Below are positions 1 to 8,059 of a DNA stretch of 64,000 bases, piece after piece. Where the stretch lies: assembly GCA_963761655.1 (NCBI GenBank), contig CAVXHI010000011.1, positions 248,001 through 312,000 on the forward strand, given 5' to 3'. The notes below the pieces were generated by a model. It worked only from the letters and a program-made list of their open reading frames with translations. It did no database searches and was not told the DNA's origin. Each line of letters begins with the position of its first letter. The stretch's first letter is position 1. The translations under genes were made by a program, and so were the position numbers. Source of the DNA: RYN-122 sp963761655. Lineage in GTDB: Bacteria; Actinomycetota; Actinomycetes; Mycobacteriales; SCTD01.

Positions 1-101
1 GACAGCACCTGCCGTTCCGGGTTATCCTTCGACCAACACCAGCAGGGGCGAACCGGAGAGACCGGTGGGGCGGGGTGCGGCGGAGGCCGCGCGTGCTCAC
101 C

Positions 102-614
102 ATGTTCGTCCTTCTCGGTTTCCTGGGCCTCGCGGTCGTCCTCGCGGGGCTGCTGCTCGGTGAGCTCCTCGACGGTGCGGTCGACGTCGTCGTGCCCGGC
201 GACCTCGCCCCGGGCGTCACGCCCGCGCTCGGCGCCGCAGCGTCCGCGTTCGGCTTCGGCGGAGCGCTCGCGGTCCAGGGCGCCGACCTGTCTGCTGCTG
301 CTGCCGTCGCGATCGCCGGGGCTGGGGCCGTCGTCGTCGGCGTCGCCTCTTACCGGCTGAGCAGATCCCTGATCGGCGACGGTGTCCCGGCTCCGGGGTC
401 CGCGGCCATGTACGGGCTCTTCGGCGCAGTGGTGACACCTGTCCCCGCCGCTGGATACGGCGAGGCGTCGTTCGTGGTCCACGGCACCCGCCGCAAGCTC
501 GCCGCCCGCGCTGAGCAGCCGTTGCCGGCTGGCACTGCCGTGTACGTCCTCGACGTGCTCAGCGAGACCAGCGTCCTGGTCGCTCCCGCGGACCTGGCCT
601 TCTTCAACCCCTGA
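102..614 (+). CDS. NfeD-like membrane protein
   Basis: This is a small membrane protein of the NfeD kind, the usual partner of flotillins; such pairs act in membrane microdomain organisation. A hydrophobic helix covers about residues 1-24, a second Ala/Gly-rich hydrophobic stretch lies near 55-90, and the last 60 residues form a soluble region where the family has its OB fold. The flotillin gene starts 105 bp downstream on the same strand. The start is uncertain. The ATG at 102 puts the membrane helix at the N-terminus, while a GTG at 75 would add nine residues with four arginines and a proline. The family call rests mainly on size, topology and the neighbour, because I see no sharp diagnostic motif. 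Confidence 0.72.
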   Translation: MFVLLGFLGLAVVLAGLLLGELLDGAVDVVVPGDLAPGVTPALGAAASAFGFGGALAVQGADLSAAAAVAIAGAGAVVVGVASYRLSRSLIGDGVPAPGSAAMYGLFGAVVTPVPAAGYGEASFVVHGTRRKLAARAEQPLPAGTAVYVLDVLSETSVLVAPADLAFFNP

Positions 615-719
615 GGCGACCGGCCCTCAGTCCTCGCCCCCCGAGTCGTTCCCGTCCCAGCCCGCGCCCCCGACGACGTCATGCGCAGGCACTCCTTCGT
701 CCCCTGAAAGGCGTTCGCC

Positions 720-2192
720 ATGACCACACTGCTCATCGCCCTCGGCACCGCCGTCGCCCTCGTCGTGCTGGCGGTCCTCGCTGTCGTGACCCGCATCAAG
801 GTCGCCGGCCCCAACGAGGCGTTCATCATCACCGGCCGCAAGGGCCGCCCCGTCACGAACCCGGAGACGGGGATCGTCTCGACGGACCTGTCCGGTCAGA
901 AGATCGTCATGGGCAGCTCGGTGTTCGTGCTGCCCTTCGTGCAGAAGCTCTCCGCGCTCGACCTGAGCTCGCGACGGCTGAACGTGGCGATCCGCGGCGC
1001 CGTGTCCGCGACCGGCATCAAGCTCGACCTCGAGGGCGTCGCCATCGTCAAGATCGCCGGCAGCGAGGACGCGATCCGCGCCGCCGCCCAGCGGTTCCGC
1101 GACGCGCCGCACGGCACCATCGAGCAGTCCACCCAGGAGACCCTCGCCGGCTCGCTGCGCAGCATCGTCGGCCGCCTGACCGTCGAGGAGATCATCAAGG
1201 ACCGGGCCGCGTTCGCCAGCGCCGTGGCGGAGGAGGCCGAGAGCAGCCTCACCAACCAGGGTCTGCAGCTCGACACGTTCCAGCTCCAGGACATCCAGGC
1301 CGAGGGCGACTACCTCACCGACCTCGGGCGCCCGGAGTCGGCGAGGGTGGAGAAGGAGGCGGCGATCGCCGAGGCGCGTGCTCGCCAGGCTGCCGAGCAG
1401 GAGCGGCTGCTCGCCGAGGAGGCCATCGCCGTCGCGCAGCGCGCGTTGGCGCTCAAGACCGCGGAGATCCAGGCGGAGACCGACGCCGCCCAGGCCCGCG
1501 CCGACGCCGCAGGCCCGCTCGCCGCTGCCTCCCGCGACCAGGAGGTCCTGGCGGCGCAGGAGCAGGTCGCGGAGCGGCAGGCGGCGCTCAAGGAGCGCGA
1601 GCTCGACACCACCGTGCGGCGGCCCGCCGACGCCGAGCGCTACCGCGTCGAGGCGGCGGCGGAGGCGGCGAAGAACAGCGCGATCGCGAACGCGGAGGCA
1701 CAGCGGCAGGCGACGATCGCCGCCGCGCAGGCGAACGCCGAGCAGCAGCGGCTGTCCGGCGAGGGCGAGCTCGCCCGGCGCACCGCTGCCGCGAAGGCGC
1801 TGCGGCTCGAGGGCGAGGCCGAGGCCGGCGCCACCCAGGCCAGGGGCGCGGCCGAGGCGCAGGCGCTCGACGCGAAGGCGAAGGCGTTCGCGCAGTTCTC
1901 CGACGCGGCGGTCCTGGACCTGCTGGTGCGCGTGCTCCCCGACGTCGTGCGGGAGGCGTCGGCGCCGCTCGGCAACGTCGACAAGCTGACCATCATCAGC
2001 ACAGACGGGGCGAGCGACCTCACGAAGACCGTCGCGCGCAACATCGAGCAGGGGATGCAGATCGGCAGCGACCTCACCGGCGTCGACCTCGGCGCCCTGC
2101 TCCGACGGCTCGGCAGCGCGCAGACCGACACCGCACCGGCACCGGTGGCCTCGAGCAACGGCACCTCACCGGCCAGCCCGTCGGCGAGCTGA
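720..2192 (+). CDS. Flotillin family protein (SPFH domain)
   Basis: This 490-residue protein is a bacterial flotillin, a membrane scaffold that oligomerises in ordered lipid patches. Residues about 3-24 form one membrane helix. The SPFH domain follows at about 28-195, and an Ala/Glu/Arg-rich coiled coil of about 200 residues (roughly 200-400) matches the flotillin heptad region. The tail, rich in Ser, Pro and Ala, is low in complexity. An AAAGG element lies about 9 bases before the ATG. The gene follows an NfeD-like gene and is followed by a strong hairpin, so the two genes probably form a complete transcription unit. Length and domain order are normal for the family. Confidence 0.93.
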   Translation: MTTLLIALGTAVALVVLAVLAVVTRIKVAGPNEAFIITGRKGRPVTNPETGIVSTDLSGQKIVMGSSVFVLPFVQKLSALDLSSRRLNVAIRGAVSATGIKLDLEGVAIVKIAGSEDAIRAAAQRFRDAPHGTIEQSTQETLAGSLRSIVGRLTVEEIIKDRAAFASAVAEEAESSLTNQGLQLDTFQLQDIQAEGDYLTDLGRPESARVEKEAAIAEARARQAAEQERLLAEEAIAVAQRALALKTAEIQAETDAAQARADAAGPLAAASRDQEVLAAQEQVAERQAALKERELDTTVRRPADAERYRVEAAAEAAKNSAIANAEAQRQATIAAAQANAEQQRLSGEGELARRTAAAKALRLEGEAEAGATQARGAAEAQALDAKAKAFAQFSDAAVLDLLVRVLPDVVREASAPLGNVDKLTIISTDGASDLTKTVARNIEQGMQIGSDLTGVDLGALLRRLGSAQTDTAPAPVASSNGTSPASPSAS

Positions 2193-2213
2193 GCAACCAT
2201 CAGGCAGGCACGG

Positions 2214-2248
2214 CGCAGTCCCGGCACGGAACACCAGCCGGGACTGCG
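2214..2248 (+). terminator. Hairpin terminator after the flotillin gene
   Basis: A perfect 12-bp inverted repeat (CGCAGTCCCGGC at 2214-2225 and its complement at 2237-2248) surrounds an 11-base loop. It starts 22 bases after the flotillin stop codon. No T-run follows, as is common for actinomycete terminators. Confidence 0.7.
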
Positions 2249-2295
2249 GCGGAGCGCGAACAGAAGCATGGCGAGAAGCGAGGAGATCGAGTCCG

Positions 2296-3073
2296 TTGTC
2301 CCAGACCCATACCCGCCCGGCGCTGCTGCGCCGGGCGTCAGCATGTCGCAAGCAGGAGGTCCCGACGACGCAGTTGCAGGCCCTGCGCCGCGCGGGCGCA
2401 CCCGTGTTCGACCTCACCCTGCTCGTCGACTCCCGACGGCGCGAACTGGCGGCTGCCGGGACGCACCCCTGGGAGGCAGACCCGGCAACCGCCTCGCTCT
2501 TCTTGGCCACCTGGATCGCCCAGGTGCACCACACGCTCGGCGCCGAGCTGCTCGACTCCGACGAGCGGGAGGACCCCTCGACCGCCGGCTTCGTGCCCCT
2601 GGTGACCTACCGCCAGGTGTGGTCCCTGCTCGAACCGGTCGGCACTGGCTCGCTGTCGCCCGCCGCGCAGAGGCCAACCCGACTTCTGGATCGGCAGCGA
2701 CGCCGACCTGCCCGTCGGGCTCCCGCCGCTGCTCACACTGCGGGGCGGCCCCCGCAAGCACGTCCGCGGGATGCTCGCCGCCGGTGACGCCCTCGACGGC
2801 CTCGTCGAGCAGCAGCTCTCCGCGGTGCTCAGCGCGGACCCGGTGCCGGCCCGGCACGCCAGCCGGCTGCAGCGCATCCAGGAGCTGTTCGCCCAGGCGC
2901 GCAGCTCGTTGCACTACGCCCAGGGCCTGTGGAACCCCGAGCTGTCCCGCGACCTCGAGCAGGTCCTCGCCGACCACCTGCACCCGGCTCTGGTCCTGCA
3001 CCACCTCGGCCAGTACCTCGCGCTGCCCGAGCTCGTCGTCGCGTACCGGACCGGCTGGCGCGGACCGTCATGA
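2296..3073 (+). pseudogene. Unknown protein, two frame breaks
   Basis: I do not recognise this protein. A coherent reading of about 259 residues is spread over three frames. The first part runs from 2296 to about 2630. A short middle segment reads HWLAVARRAEANP. After about 2686 a third frame continues with DFWIGSDADLPVGLPPLL and then a leucine-rich helical region to the stop at 3071-3073. Each segment has the third-position G/C bias of real coding sequence only in its own frame. Two small indels, near 2630 and 2686, would restore one gene. The start is unclear: TTG codons occur at 2296 and 2374, the latter with AGGAGG at 2354-2359. Decay and sequencing error are both possible. Confidence 0.5.
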
Positions 3074-3334
3074 CGTCCGGTCCGCCGCGACGGGCCACCC
3101 GCACGGCCGGGTGGCGAGGCTGCTCGAGCGCGACCTCGACCCCGGTCCTGCTGCCGGACGACACGCCAGGAGGCGTCGGGCGCATGAGTTGCACCAACTG
3201 GACGCCAGGCGCACACCGATGCGAGAGCGGGCCGGTGCCGAGGCGCCGCTGTGGCTACAGTCGGGACGAGGCCGCGCAGAAGGCGGGGCCGGGTGTGCCG
3301 GGAAGCCTGGTCGGCGTCTGAGGAGAAGACTGCC

Positions 3335-4663
3335 GTGACGACCACCAGCGACCAGCCAGGCCAGCGCGCCCCGGAACCGCCCCGCCACCGCATCTTCAGC
3401 CGTGGCACGTGGTTGGAGACCGCCCGGATCGCCGAGATCCTGCGCGCTGAGACCGTCGGCGGCGCGCTGCTGCTTCTCGCCGCCGTCGTCGCCCTGGCGT
3501 GGGCGAACTCGCCCTGGTCGGGCGCCTACGAGGACCTGCGGCAGTTCCGCGTCGGACCGGCCGCGCTGCACCTCGACCTGACACTGGCCACCTGGTCCGG
3601 CGACGGGCTGCTCGCGATCTTCTTCTTCGTCGCGGGCCTCGAGCTCAAGCGGGAGTTCGTCGCCGGTGACCTGCGCGACCCGAGACGGGCGGCCATGCCC
3701 GTCTGTGCGGCCGTCGGCGGCGTCGTCGTGCCGGCCCTGCTGTACGTGGCGGTCAACAGCGCGGCCGGTGGTGACCGGAGCGGCTGGGCGATCCCCACCG
3801 CCACCGACATCGCCTTCGCGCTCGCGGTCCTGGCGGTCGTCGGCTCGTCCCTGCCCGCCGCCCTGCGCACCTTCCTGCTGACCCTGGCCGTCGTGGACGA
3901 CCTCCTGGCCATCGTCATCATCGCGTGCTTCTACACCAGCGACCTCGAGGTCGTGCCGCTCCTGGGAGCGCTGGTCCCGCTGGCACTGTTCACCCTGCTG
4001 GTCCAGCGACGCGTCCGGTCGTGGTGGCTGCTGCTTCCGCTCGCCGCGGTCACCTGGGCGCTGGTGCACGAGTCCGGCGTCCACGCGACGGTCGCGGGCG
4101 TGCTGCTCGGCTTCGCGGTCCCGGTGGTGCGGAGCCGAGCGGCCGGGGGGCCCGACGCCGGACCCGGCCTCGCGGAGCACTTCGAGCACCGGTTCCGCCC
4201 CTTGTCGAGCGGCGTCGCCGTCCCGCTGTTCGCCTTCACCGCGGCCGGCGTGACCGTCGGGGGGCTCTCCGGGCTGGGGGACAGCCTCAGCGACCGCGTC
4301 GCGCTCGGCATAGTCGTCGGCCTGCTCGTGGGCAAGCCGGCCGGCATCTTGCTCGCCACCTGGTTGCTCGCCCGGTTCACGCGGGCTGACCTCGACCCCG
4401 ACATCGCCTGGGCGGACGTCCTCGGGATGTCGGTGCTTGCCGGCATCGGCTTCACCGTCAGCCTGCTCATCGGGGAGCTAGCGTTCGGGCCGACCAGTGT
4501 GCGGGACGAGCACGTGAAGGTCGCGGTGCTCACGGCGAGCATGGCCGCAGCGGTGCTCGCCGGTACGTTCCTCCGCTCGCGCAGCCGGCGGTACGCCGTC
4601 CTCGCCGAGGCGGACAGCATCGACAGCGACCTCGACGGCGTGCCCGACGCGTACCAGCGCTGA
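3335..4663 (+). CDS. nhaA: Na+/H+ antiporter NhaA
   Basis: This 442-residue integral membrane protein exchanges external protons for cytoplasmic sodium, supporting pH and salt homeostasis. It has the NhaA pattern of about 11-12 hydrophobic helices. The diagnostic TDIAFALA motif lies near residue 160, and the paired aspartates of the ion site (VVDDLLAI) lie near 190. An N-terminal cytoplasmic tail of about 30 residues precedes the first helix. The GTG at 3335 is preferred because GAGGAG lies about 10 bases upstream. The gene stands alone between a broken unknown gene and a gene-free stretch. Confidence 0.95.
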   Translation: MTTTSDQPGQRAPEPPRHRIFSRGTWLETARIAEILRAETVGGALLLLAAVVALAWANSPWSGAYEDLRQFRVGPAALHLDLTLATWSGDGLLAIFFFVAGLELKREFVAGDLRDPRRAAMPVCAAVGGVVVPALLYVAVNSAAGGDRSGWAIPTATDIAFALAVLAVVGSSLPAALRTFLLTLAVVDDLLAIVIIACFYTSDLEVVPLLGALVPLALFTLLVQRRVRSWWLLLPLAAVTWALVHESGVHATVAGVLLGFAVPVVRSRAAGGPDAGPGLAEHFEHRFRPLSSGVAVPLFAFTAAGVTVGGLSGLGDSLSDRVALGIVVGLLVGKPAGILLATWLLARFTRADLDPDIAWADVLGMSVLAGIGFTVSLLIGELAFGPTSVRDEHVKVAVLTASMAAAVLAGTFLRSRSRRYAVLAEADSIDSDLDGVPDAYQR

Positions 4664-5079
4664 CCCGTCTGTCCTCGAGGCTCGCCAGAGTCGCTGCGGC
4701 AGCGCAAGGGTGGTCAGGGCCGCCTCGCGGCCTTGCCTGTCGTGAGCGACCGGGTGGCGACGTCGCGTCGTGTAGGTCCACCACATCGGCAGCAGCCGCG
4801 TCGTGCGAACTCTCGCCGATGGCACAGCAGGCTCCCCGCAGTCAGCGAGCCAGCCGCCGCCCTGATTGCTAGCCGCAGCAGGCAGCGTGTCGATCGGCCA
4901 ACCCAGGTCGCCGCCCCATGGGCGTACCGTTCCCGCTCTCCTCCCGCACCCCGGGGCCGCTACGTGCCTGGACGGACAGTCGATCCGGGTCGGGGCCGCC
5001 GCTGCGGAGGCGGCGCGACGGAGCGGGCACGGGTCTGCCCGATGCCGACGACTGCGATCTTCCTTGCCCCGACGACGAC
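4664..5079. other. Gene-free stretch of 416 bp
   Basis: Between the nhaA stop and the end of the small membrane gene I see no reading frame with plausible protein content and no clear repeat or hairpin. It is the 3' flank of two convergent genes. Confidence 0.5.
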
Positions 5080-5253
5080 TCATGCCGTCACAAGGGCCCG
5101 TACGGTGACGTGCGCGGACAGCCTCAACAGCCCCGCAGCGAGCAGGAAGTCGAGGAGGACGGCGATCGAGAGCCGGGCCTGCGGCCTCCGGACCGCGACG
5201 GCGAGCCCCAGGAGCACGCAGACGAGTGCCGCGTCGTTCAGCGCCTGCGTCAC
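5080..5253 (-). CDS. Small two-helix membrane protein next to DUF1622
   Basis: This 57-residue protein is easily missed because of its size. It starts with GTG at 5253, and that codon overlaps the TGA stop of the DUF1622 gene (5252-5250) as GTGA, which implies translational coupling. It has two hydrophobic segments: about residues 8-21 (AALVCVLLGLAVAV) and about 30-46 (IAVLLDFLLAAGLLRL). A short basic linker (RRPQAR) joins them, which suggests a helical hairpin in the membrane. I cannot name its family. Its coupling to DUF1622 suggests that the two membrane proteins work together. Confidence 0.6.
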   Translation of the reverse strand: MTQALNDAALVCVLLGLAVAVRRPQARLSIAVLLDFLLAAGLLRLSAHVTVRALVTA

Positions 5254-5677
5254 ACGTCAGCCCGGCCGTGCGGGTAGGACGCCGTGGAGTCCGAGCCCTC
5301 CACCTCGGCGCGTTCCCGTTCGATCTCCTTCGCCAGGAAGTAGTTCAGAACCGTCCGGATCGCGGCGATCGCGGCGAGCTTCCCGATCTCCCCGAACGTC
5401 GGCGCGATCGCGTGCCGAGGACGTCGCTCGCGAGCTGGAACTCCAGGCCAAGGGTCAGGTACCGCCCTAGCCCGAGCCGGACCCGCACGAACTCCCGGTC
5501 GCTGCAGCGGCGCAAGGACGCCCGAGCGAACCCGGCGGCGGGAAGTACCGCGCCGATGAAGATCACAAGCGCACCGGCGGCCTCGACGAGCCGGACGAGC
5601 AGATCGACGTACTCGCGCAGGACGTCCTCGGAGAGCACCGAGCCGGGGAACCCTTCCTCGGCAGCGAGACTGATCAC
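5250..5677 (-). pseudogene. DUF1622 membrane protein, one frameshift
   Basis: This is a DUF1622 protein, a membrane family of unknown biochemical role. The first part has an N-terminal helix (about residues 25-48, ALVIFIGAVLPAAGF) and the family core RLGLGRYLTLGLEFQLASDVL. The expected continuation, APTFGEIGKLAAIAAIRT and then LNYFLAKEIERE, lies in another frame. One base appears to be missing near 5411-5415 in a GC run (GGCACGCGATCG). The span is 428 bp, one base short of 143 codons. With that base restored the protein would be 142 residues and normal for the family. A downstream small membrane gene overlaps its stop. Confidence 0.8.
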
Positions 5678-6323
5678 CTTCGTCCGCTACCCGTCCAGCG
5701 CCCGGCAGCACGGCGTCTGCCTGCAGAGCGGTGTGACTGCTCGGGTCGTCCGCACCACGAGTACCGGCGTCTGAGCTACGGCTGTCTCGGAAGCTGCAGC
5801 CGCTTTCCGACAGCGCCGGCGCCTGACTGCGGGTGGAGGTACTCCTTGATGTCGAGCATGATCTCCCGCTGTGGCGCATCGGGGCGTGCGCGTCGAACGG
5901 CGCCGCAACACGCCCGGCTCTCACGGCCCACGCCCCATCTCAGGCCGCAGCGACACGCAGGGCCACGTCGGCTGCGCCAACGTGGGCGCACCTGCACGGT
6001 CCGGTACAACACCCGACAGCCGTACCCAGACCCGGCCCGCACGGGATCGCCACCATGACGACCCGCCAGGGCGTGCTCACCCTCGTCGCTGTAGCGGGGC
6101 AAGCCCGTAGAAGCACCTGGTCTGGCCGCAGCCAGTGCCGAGGCCGCTTGGACTCCTCAACACGCTTGAGCACGAGCAGGACGCTTGCTCACGAGATTGC
6201 TCACGGACGTCCAACAGTCCCCCGTCACTAGCCAGCACCAGGTAGACGCCGAGACCCCCGACCTGAGCGTTAGGCAACACCAGTCAGCACGGGTGATCAC
6301 CCTCCGGCACGTCCTTCTCACCA
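5678..6323. other. Gene-poor stretch before the tRNA fragment
   Basis: No convincing coding frame is visible in these 646 bp. The only clear structure is a pair of direct TTGCTCACG repeats near 6185-6206. The region ends at a partial tRNA and looks like the flank of a lost integrated element. Confidence 0.45.
6185..6212. repeat. Direct repeats of TTGCTCACG near the tRNA fragment
   Basis: TTGCTCACG occurs at 6185-6193 and again at 6197-6205. A very similar arrangement occurs in another gene-free stretch at 18047-18072. The position, about 120 bp from a tRNA 3' fragment, is reminiscent of integrase arm-type sites. That reading is an inference. Confidence 0.4.
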
Positions 6324-6365
6324 CTCTTAATCAGCGGGTCCGGGGTTCGAGTCCCTGGCGGCGCA
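6324..6365 (+). tRNA. 3' fragment of tRNA-Lys(CTT), probable att remnant
   Basis: The sequence contains a lysine anticodon loop, CTCTTAA with anticodon CTT at 6326-6328. It also has the 3' side of the anticodon stem, a five-base variable region and a complete T arm (CGGGG, TTCGAGT, CCCTG at 6341-6357). Seven 3' acceptor bases and a discriminator A end at 6365. The 5' half (acceptor strand, D arm, 5' anticodon stem) cannot be found upstream. This is the pattern left when an element integrates into the 3' end of a tRNA gene. A functional tRNA is unlikely. Confidence 0.75.
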
Positions 6366-6376
6366 CAAACGCTGAC

Positions 6377-6408
6377 CTGGCCCTTCTCCCCTGTGGGAGC
6401 GGGGCCAG
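6377..6408 (+). terminator. Long hairpin after the tRNA-Lys fragment
   Basis: CTGGCCC (6377-6383) pairs with GGGCCAG (6402-6408), and inside it CTCCC (6386-6390) pairs with GGGAG (6395-6399) around a four-base loop. The hairpin begins 11 bases after the tRNA fragment and has the position of a tRNA terminator. It was probably carried along with the tRNA 3' end. Confidence 0.6.
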
Positions 6409-6609
6409 AGTCGTTCTAGGGCTGTGTTGTCCGCCTGGTGTCCGCGCGGCCGCGGACGACCGGTGACCAGCAGCAGCTCGACGCCCTGAAGAAGGACGCA
6501 CCAGTGCTGCCCGATCGCGGCTACCACGTGCCCCTGCTGATCCCCGTTCGGAGCGCGGGACGACGTCAGCGGGGGTGCCTTGACGGGCGCAACGACGACG
6601 TCCATCAGC

Positions 6610-6617
6610 CTGGCAGG
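6610..6617. repeat. Left 8-bp target site duplication of the IS
   Basis: CTGGCAGG lies immediately outside the left end of the insertion sequence. The same eight bases recur at 8060-8067 outside the right end. Eight base pairs is a usual duplication length for the IS256 family. Confidence 0.8.
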
Positions 6618-8059
6618 GGTGAGTCCCCTGGAGTGGTGTAGCTCGGGCTCCTGATCGTCGGTGGCCGTGTCGGTCCCGGACGTTGAGGAGCCACCGCGGA
6701 AGGCTTCGTGAGAACCCGCCAAGGAACTCACAAAGGACTCTCGCGATGGCCCTGGACCAGTCTGCCCTGCTCGAGTTGCTCGAGGTGATGCGCACCGCTG
6801 ATGGTGGCGAGCTCATGCGCCGGCTGCTCGGCACGATCATGCAAGAACTCGTTGACGCTGAGGCGACCGCGCACATCGGTGCCAGCCCGCACGAGCGGGC
6901 CGCGTCGCGCACGACGCAGCGCAACGGCACCCGCGACAAGACCGTCACCACGACCGCCGGTGACCTGACCGTGAAGATCCCGAAGGTGCGGACGGGGTCG
7001 TTCTTCCCGGCGTTGCTTGCGCCGCGCCGGCGCATCGACGTCGCGCTGCACGCGGTCGTGATGCAGGCCTACGTCGAGGGCGTCAGCACCAGACGGGTCG
7101 ATGACCTCGTCGTCGCACTCGGCGGCACCGGCATCAGCAAGAGCGAGGTGTCGCGGATCTGCGCGCAGCTCGACACCGACGTCGCGGCCTGGCGCGACCG
7201 GCCGCTGGGCGAGCAGGCGTTCCCCTACGTCTTCTGCGACGCCACCTACTGCAAGGTCCGCGTCGGCGGCCGCGTGGTGTCCCAGGCCGTCGTCATCGCC
7301 ACCGGCGTCAGCGCCGACGGCCGCCGCGAGGTGCTGGGCTGCGCCGTCGGCGACAGCGAGACCCAGGACTTCTGGACCGAGTTCCTGCGCAGCCTGCGCG
7401 ACCGAGGCCTGACCGGAGTTCAGCTGGTCATCAGCGACAGCCACCGCGGGCTGACCAACGCCATCGCCGCAGTGCTGCAGGGCGCGGCCTGGCAGCGCTG
7501 CCGCGTCCACTTCATGCGCAACGCTCTCGCCAAGGTCGGCAAAGGCCACGCCGAGATGGTCGCCGCGACGATCCGCACGATCTTCGCCCAACCGACCGGC
7601 GGCGAGGCCCGCGCTCACGTCGACGTCGTTGCCGACATGCTCGCCAAGCAGTTCCCCGCCGTCGCGGCACTGCTGCACGACGCCAAGGCCGACCTGACGG
7701 CATTCGCGGACTTCCCGCACGCGCACTGGCAGAAGATCTGGTCGACCAACCCGCTGGAGCGGCTCAACCGCGAGGTCAAGCGCCGCACCGACGTCGTCGG
7801 GATCTTCCCCAACCCCGACGCGCTGCTGCGCCTGTCGGCCTGCGTGCTCATCGAGGCCCACGACGAGTGGCAAGACAGCGACCGCCGCTACCTGTCCGAG
7901 GAGTCCATGGCCCTGCTCAACCCGCCAGCACCCACCGCCCTTGAGCCCCGACGCGACACCACGAGCGAGGTGATCGACCAACCCGCACTGCAGACCGCAT
8001 AATCAGCAACAACACGAAGCACAACGCGACGAGCTACACCACGTCATGGGACGTCATCC
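6618..8059 (+). mobile_element. IS256-family insertion sequence, complete
   Basis: The element is about 1,442 bp. Its ends are imperfect inverted repeats of about 28-30 bp. The inner 13 bases, GTGGTGTAGCTCG (6633-6645), match exactly the reverse complement of 8030-8042. The outer parts (starting GGTGAGTCCC on the left and GGATGACGTCCC on the right, read inward) are similar with small gaps. It contains one transposase gene and is flanked by identical octamers. It sits exactly at the 3' end of the rhamnosidase gene. Confidence 0.85.
6746..8002 (+). CDS. IS256-family (Mutator-type) transposase
   Basis: This 418-residue DDE transposase moves the surrounding element by cut-and-paste or copy-out chemistry. 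The family signature is easy to follow. A conserved N-terminal region has MQELVDAEATAHIGA. The zinc-ribbon-like stretch ERAASRTTQRNG and KIPKVRTGSFFP follow near residues 50-95. The first catalytic aspartate lies in YVFCDATYCKVR, the second in LVISDSHRGL, and the C-terminal glutamate in STNPLERLNREVKRR. The frame is intact and full length, so the copy could be active. The ATG at 6746 is the first codon giving the standard N-terminus. Confidence 0.96.
   Translation: MALDQSALLELLEVMRTADGGELMRRLLGTIMQELVDAEATAHIGASPHERAASRTTQRNGTRDKTVTTTAGDLTVKIPKVRTGSFFPALLAPRRRIDVALHAVVMQAYVEGVSTRRVDDLVVALGGTGISKSEVSRICAQLDTDVAAWRDRPLGEQAFPYVFCDATYCKVRVGGRVVSQAVVIATGVSADGRREVLGCAVGDSETQDFWTEFLRSLRDRGLTGVQLVISDSHRGLTNAIAAVLQGAAWQRCRVHFMRNALAKVGKGHAEMVAATIRTIFAQPTGGEARAHVDVVADMLAKQFPAVAALLHDAKADLTAFADFPHAHWQKIWSTNPLERLNREVKRRTDVVGIFPNPDALLRLSACVLIEAHDEWQDSDRRYLSEESMALLNPPAPTALEPRRDTTSEVIDQPALQTA

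Noticed and set aside
5776..5859. A small minus-strand peptide gene starting MLDIKEYLHPQSG
   Set aside because: It is 27 codons long with no visible ribosome site context, membrane segment or neighbour support.
6293..6365. A complete tRNA-Lys gene
   Set aside because: The 3' half folds well, but no matching acceptor strand, D arm or 5' anticodon stem exists upstream, so only a fragment is supported.
6438..6641. A 67-codon frame between the tRNA fragment and the IS
   Set aside because: It crosses the left IS end and target duplication, and its composition shows no protein-like pattern.
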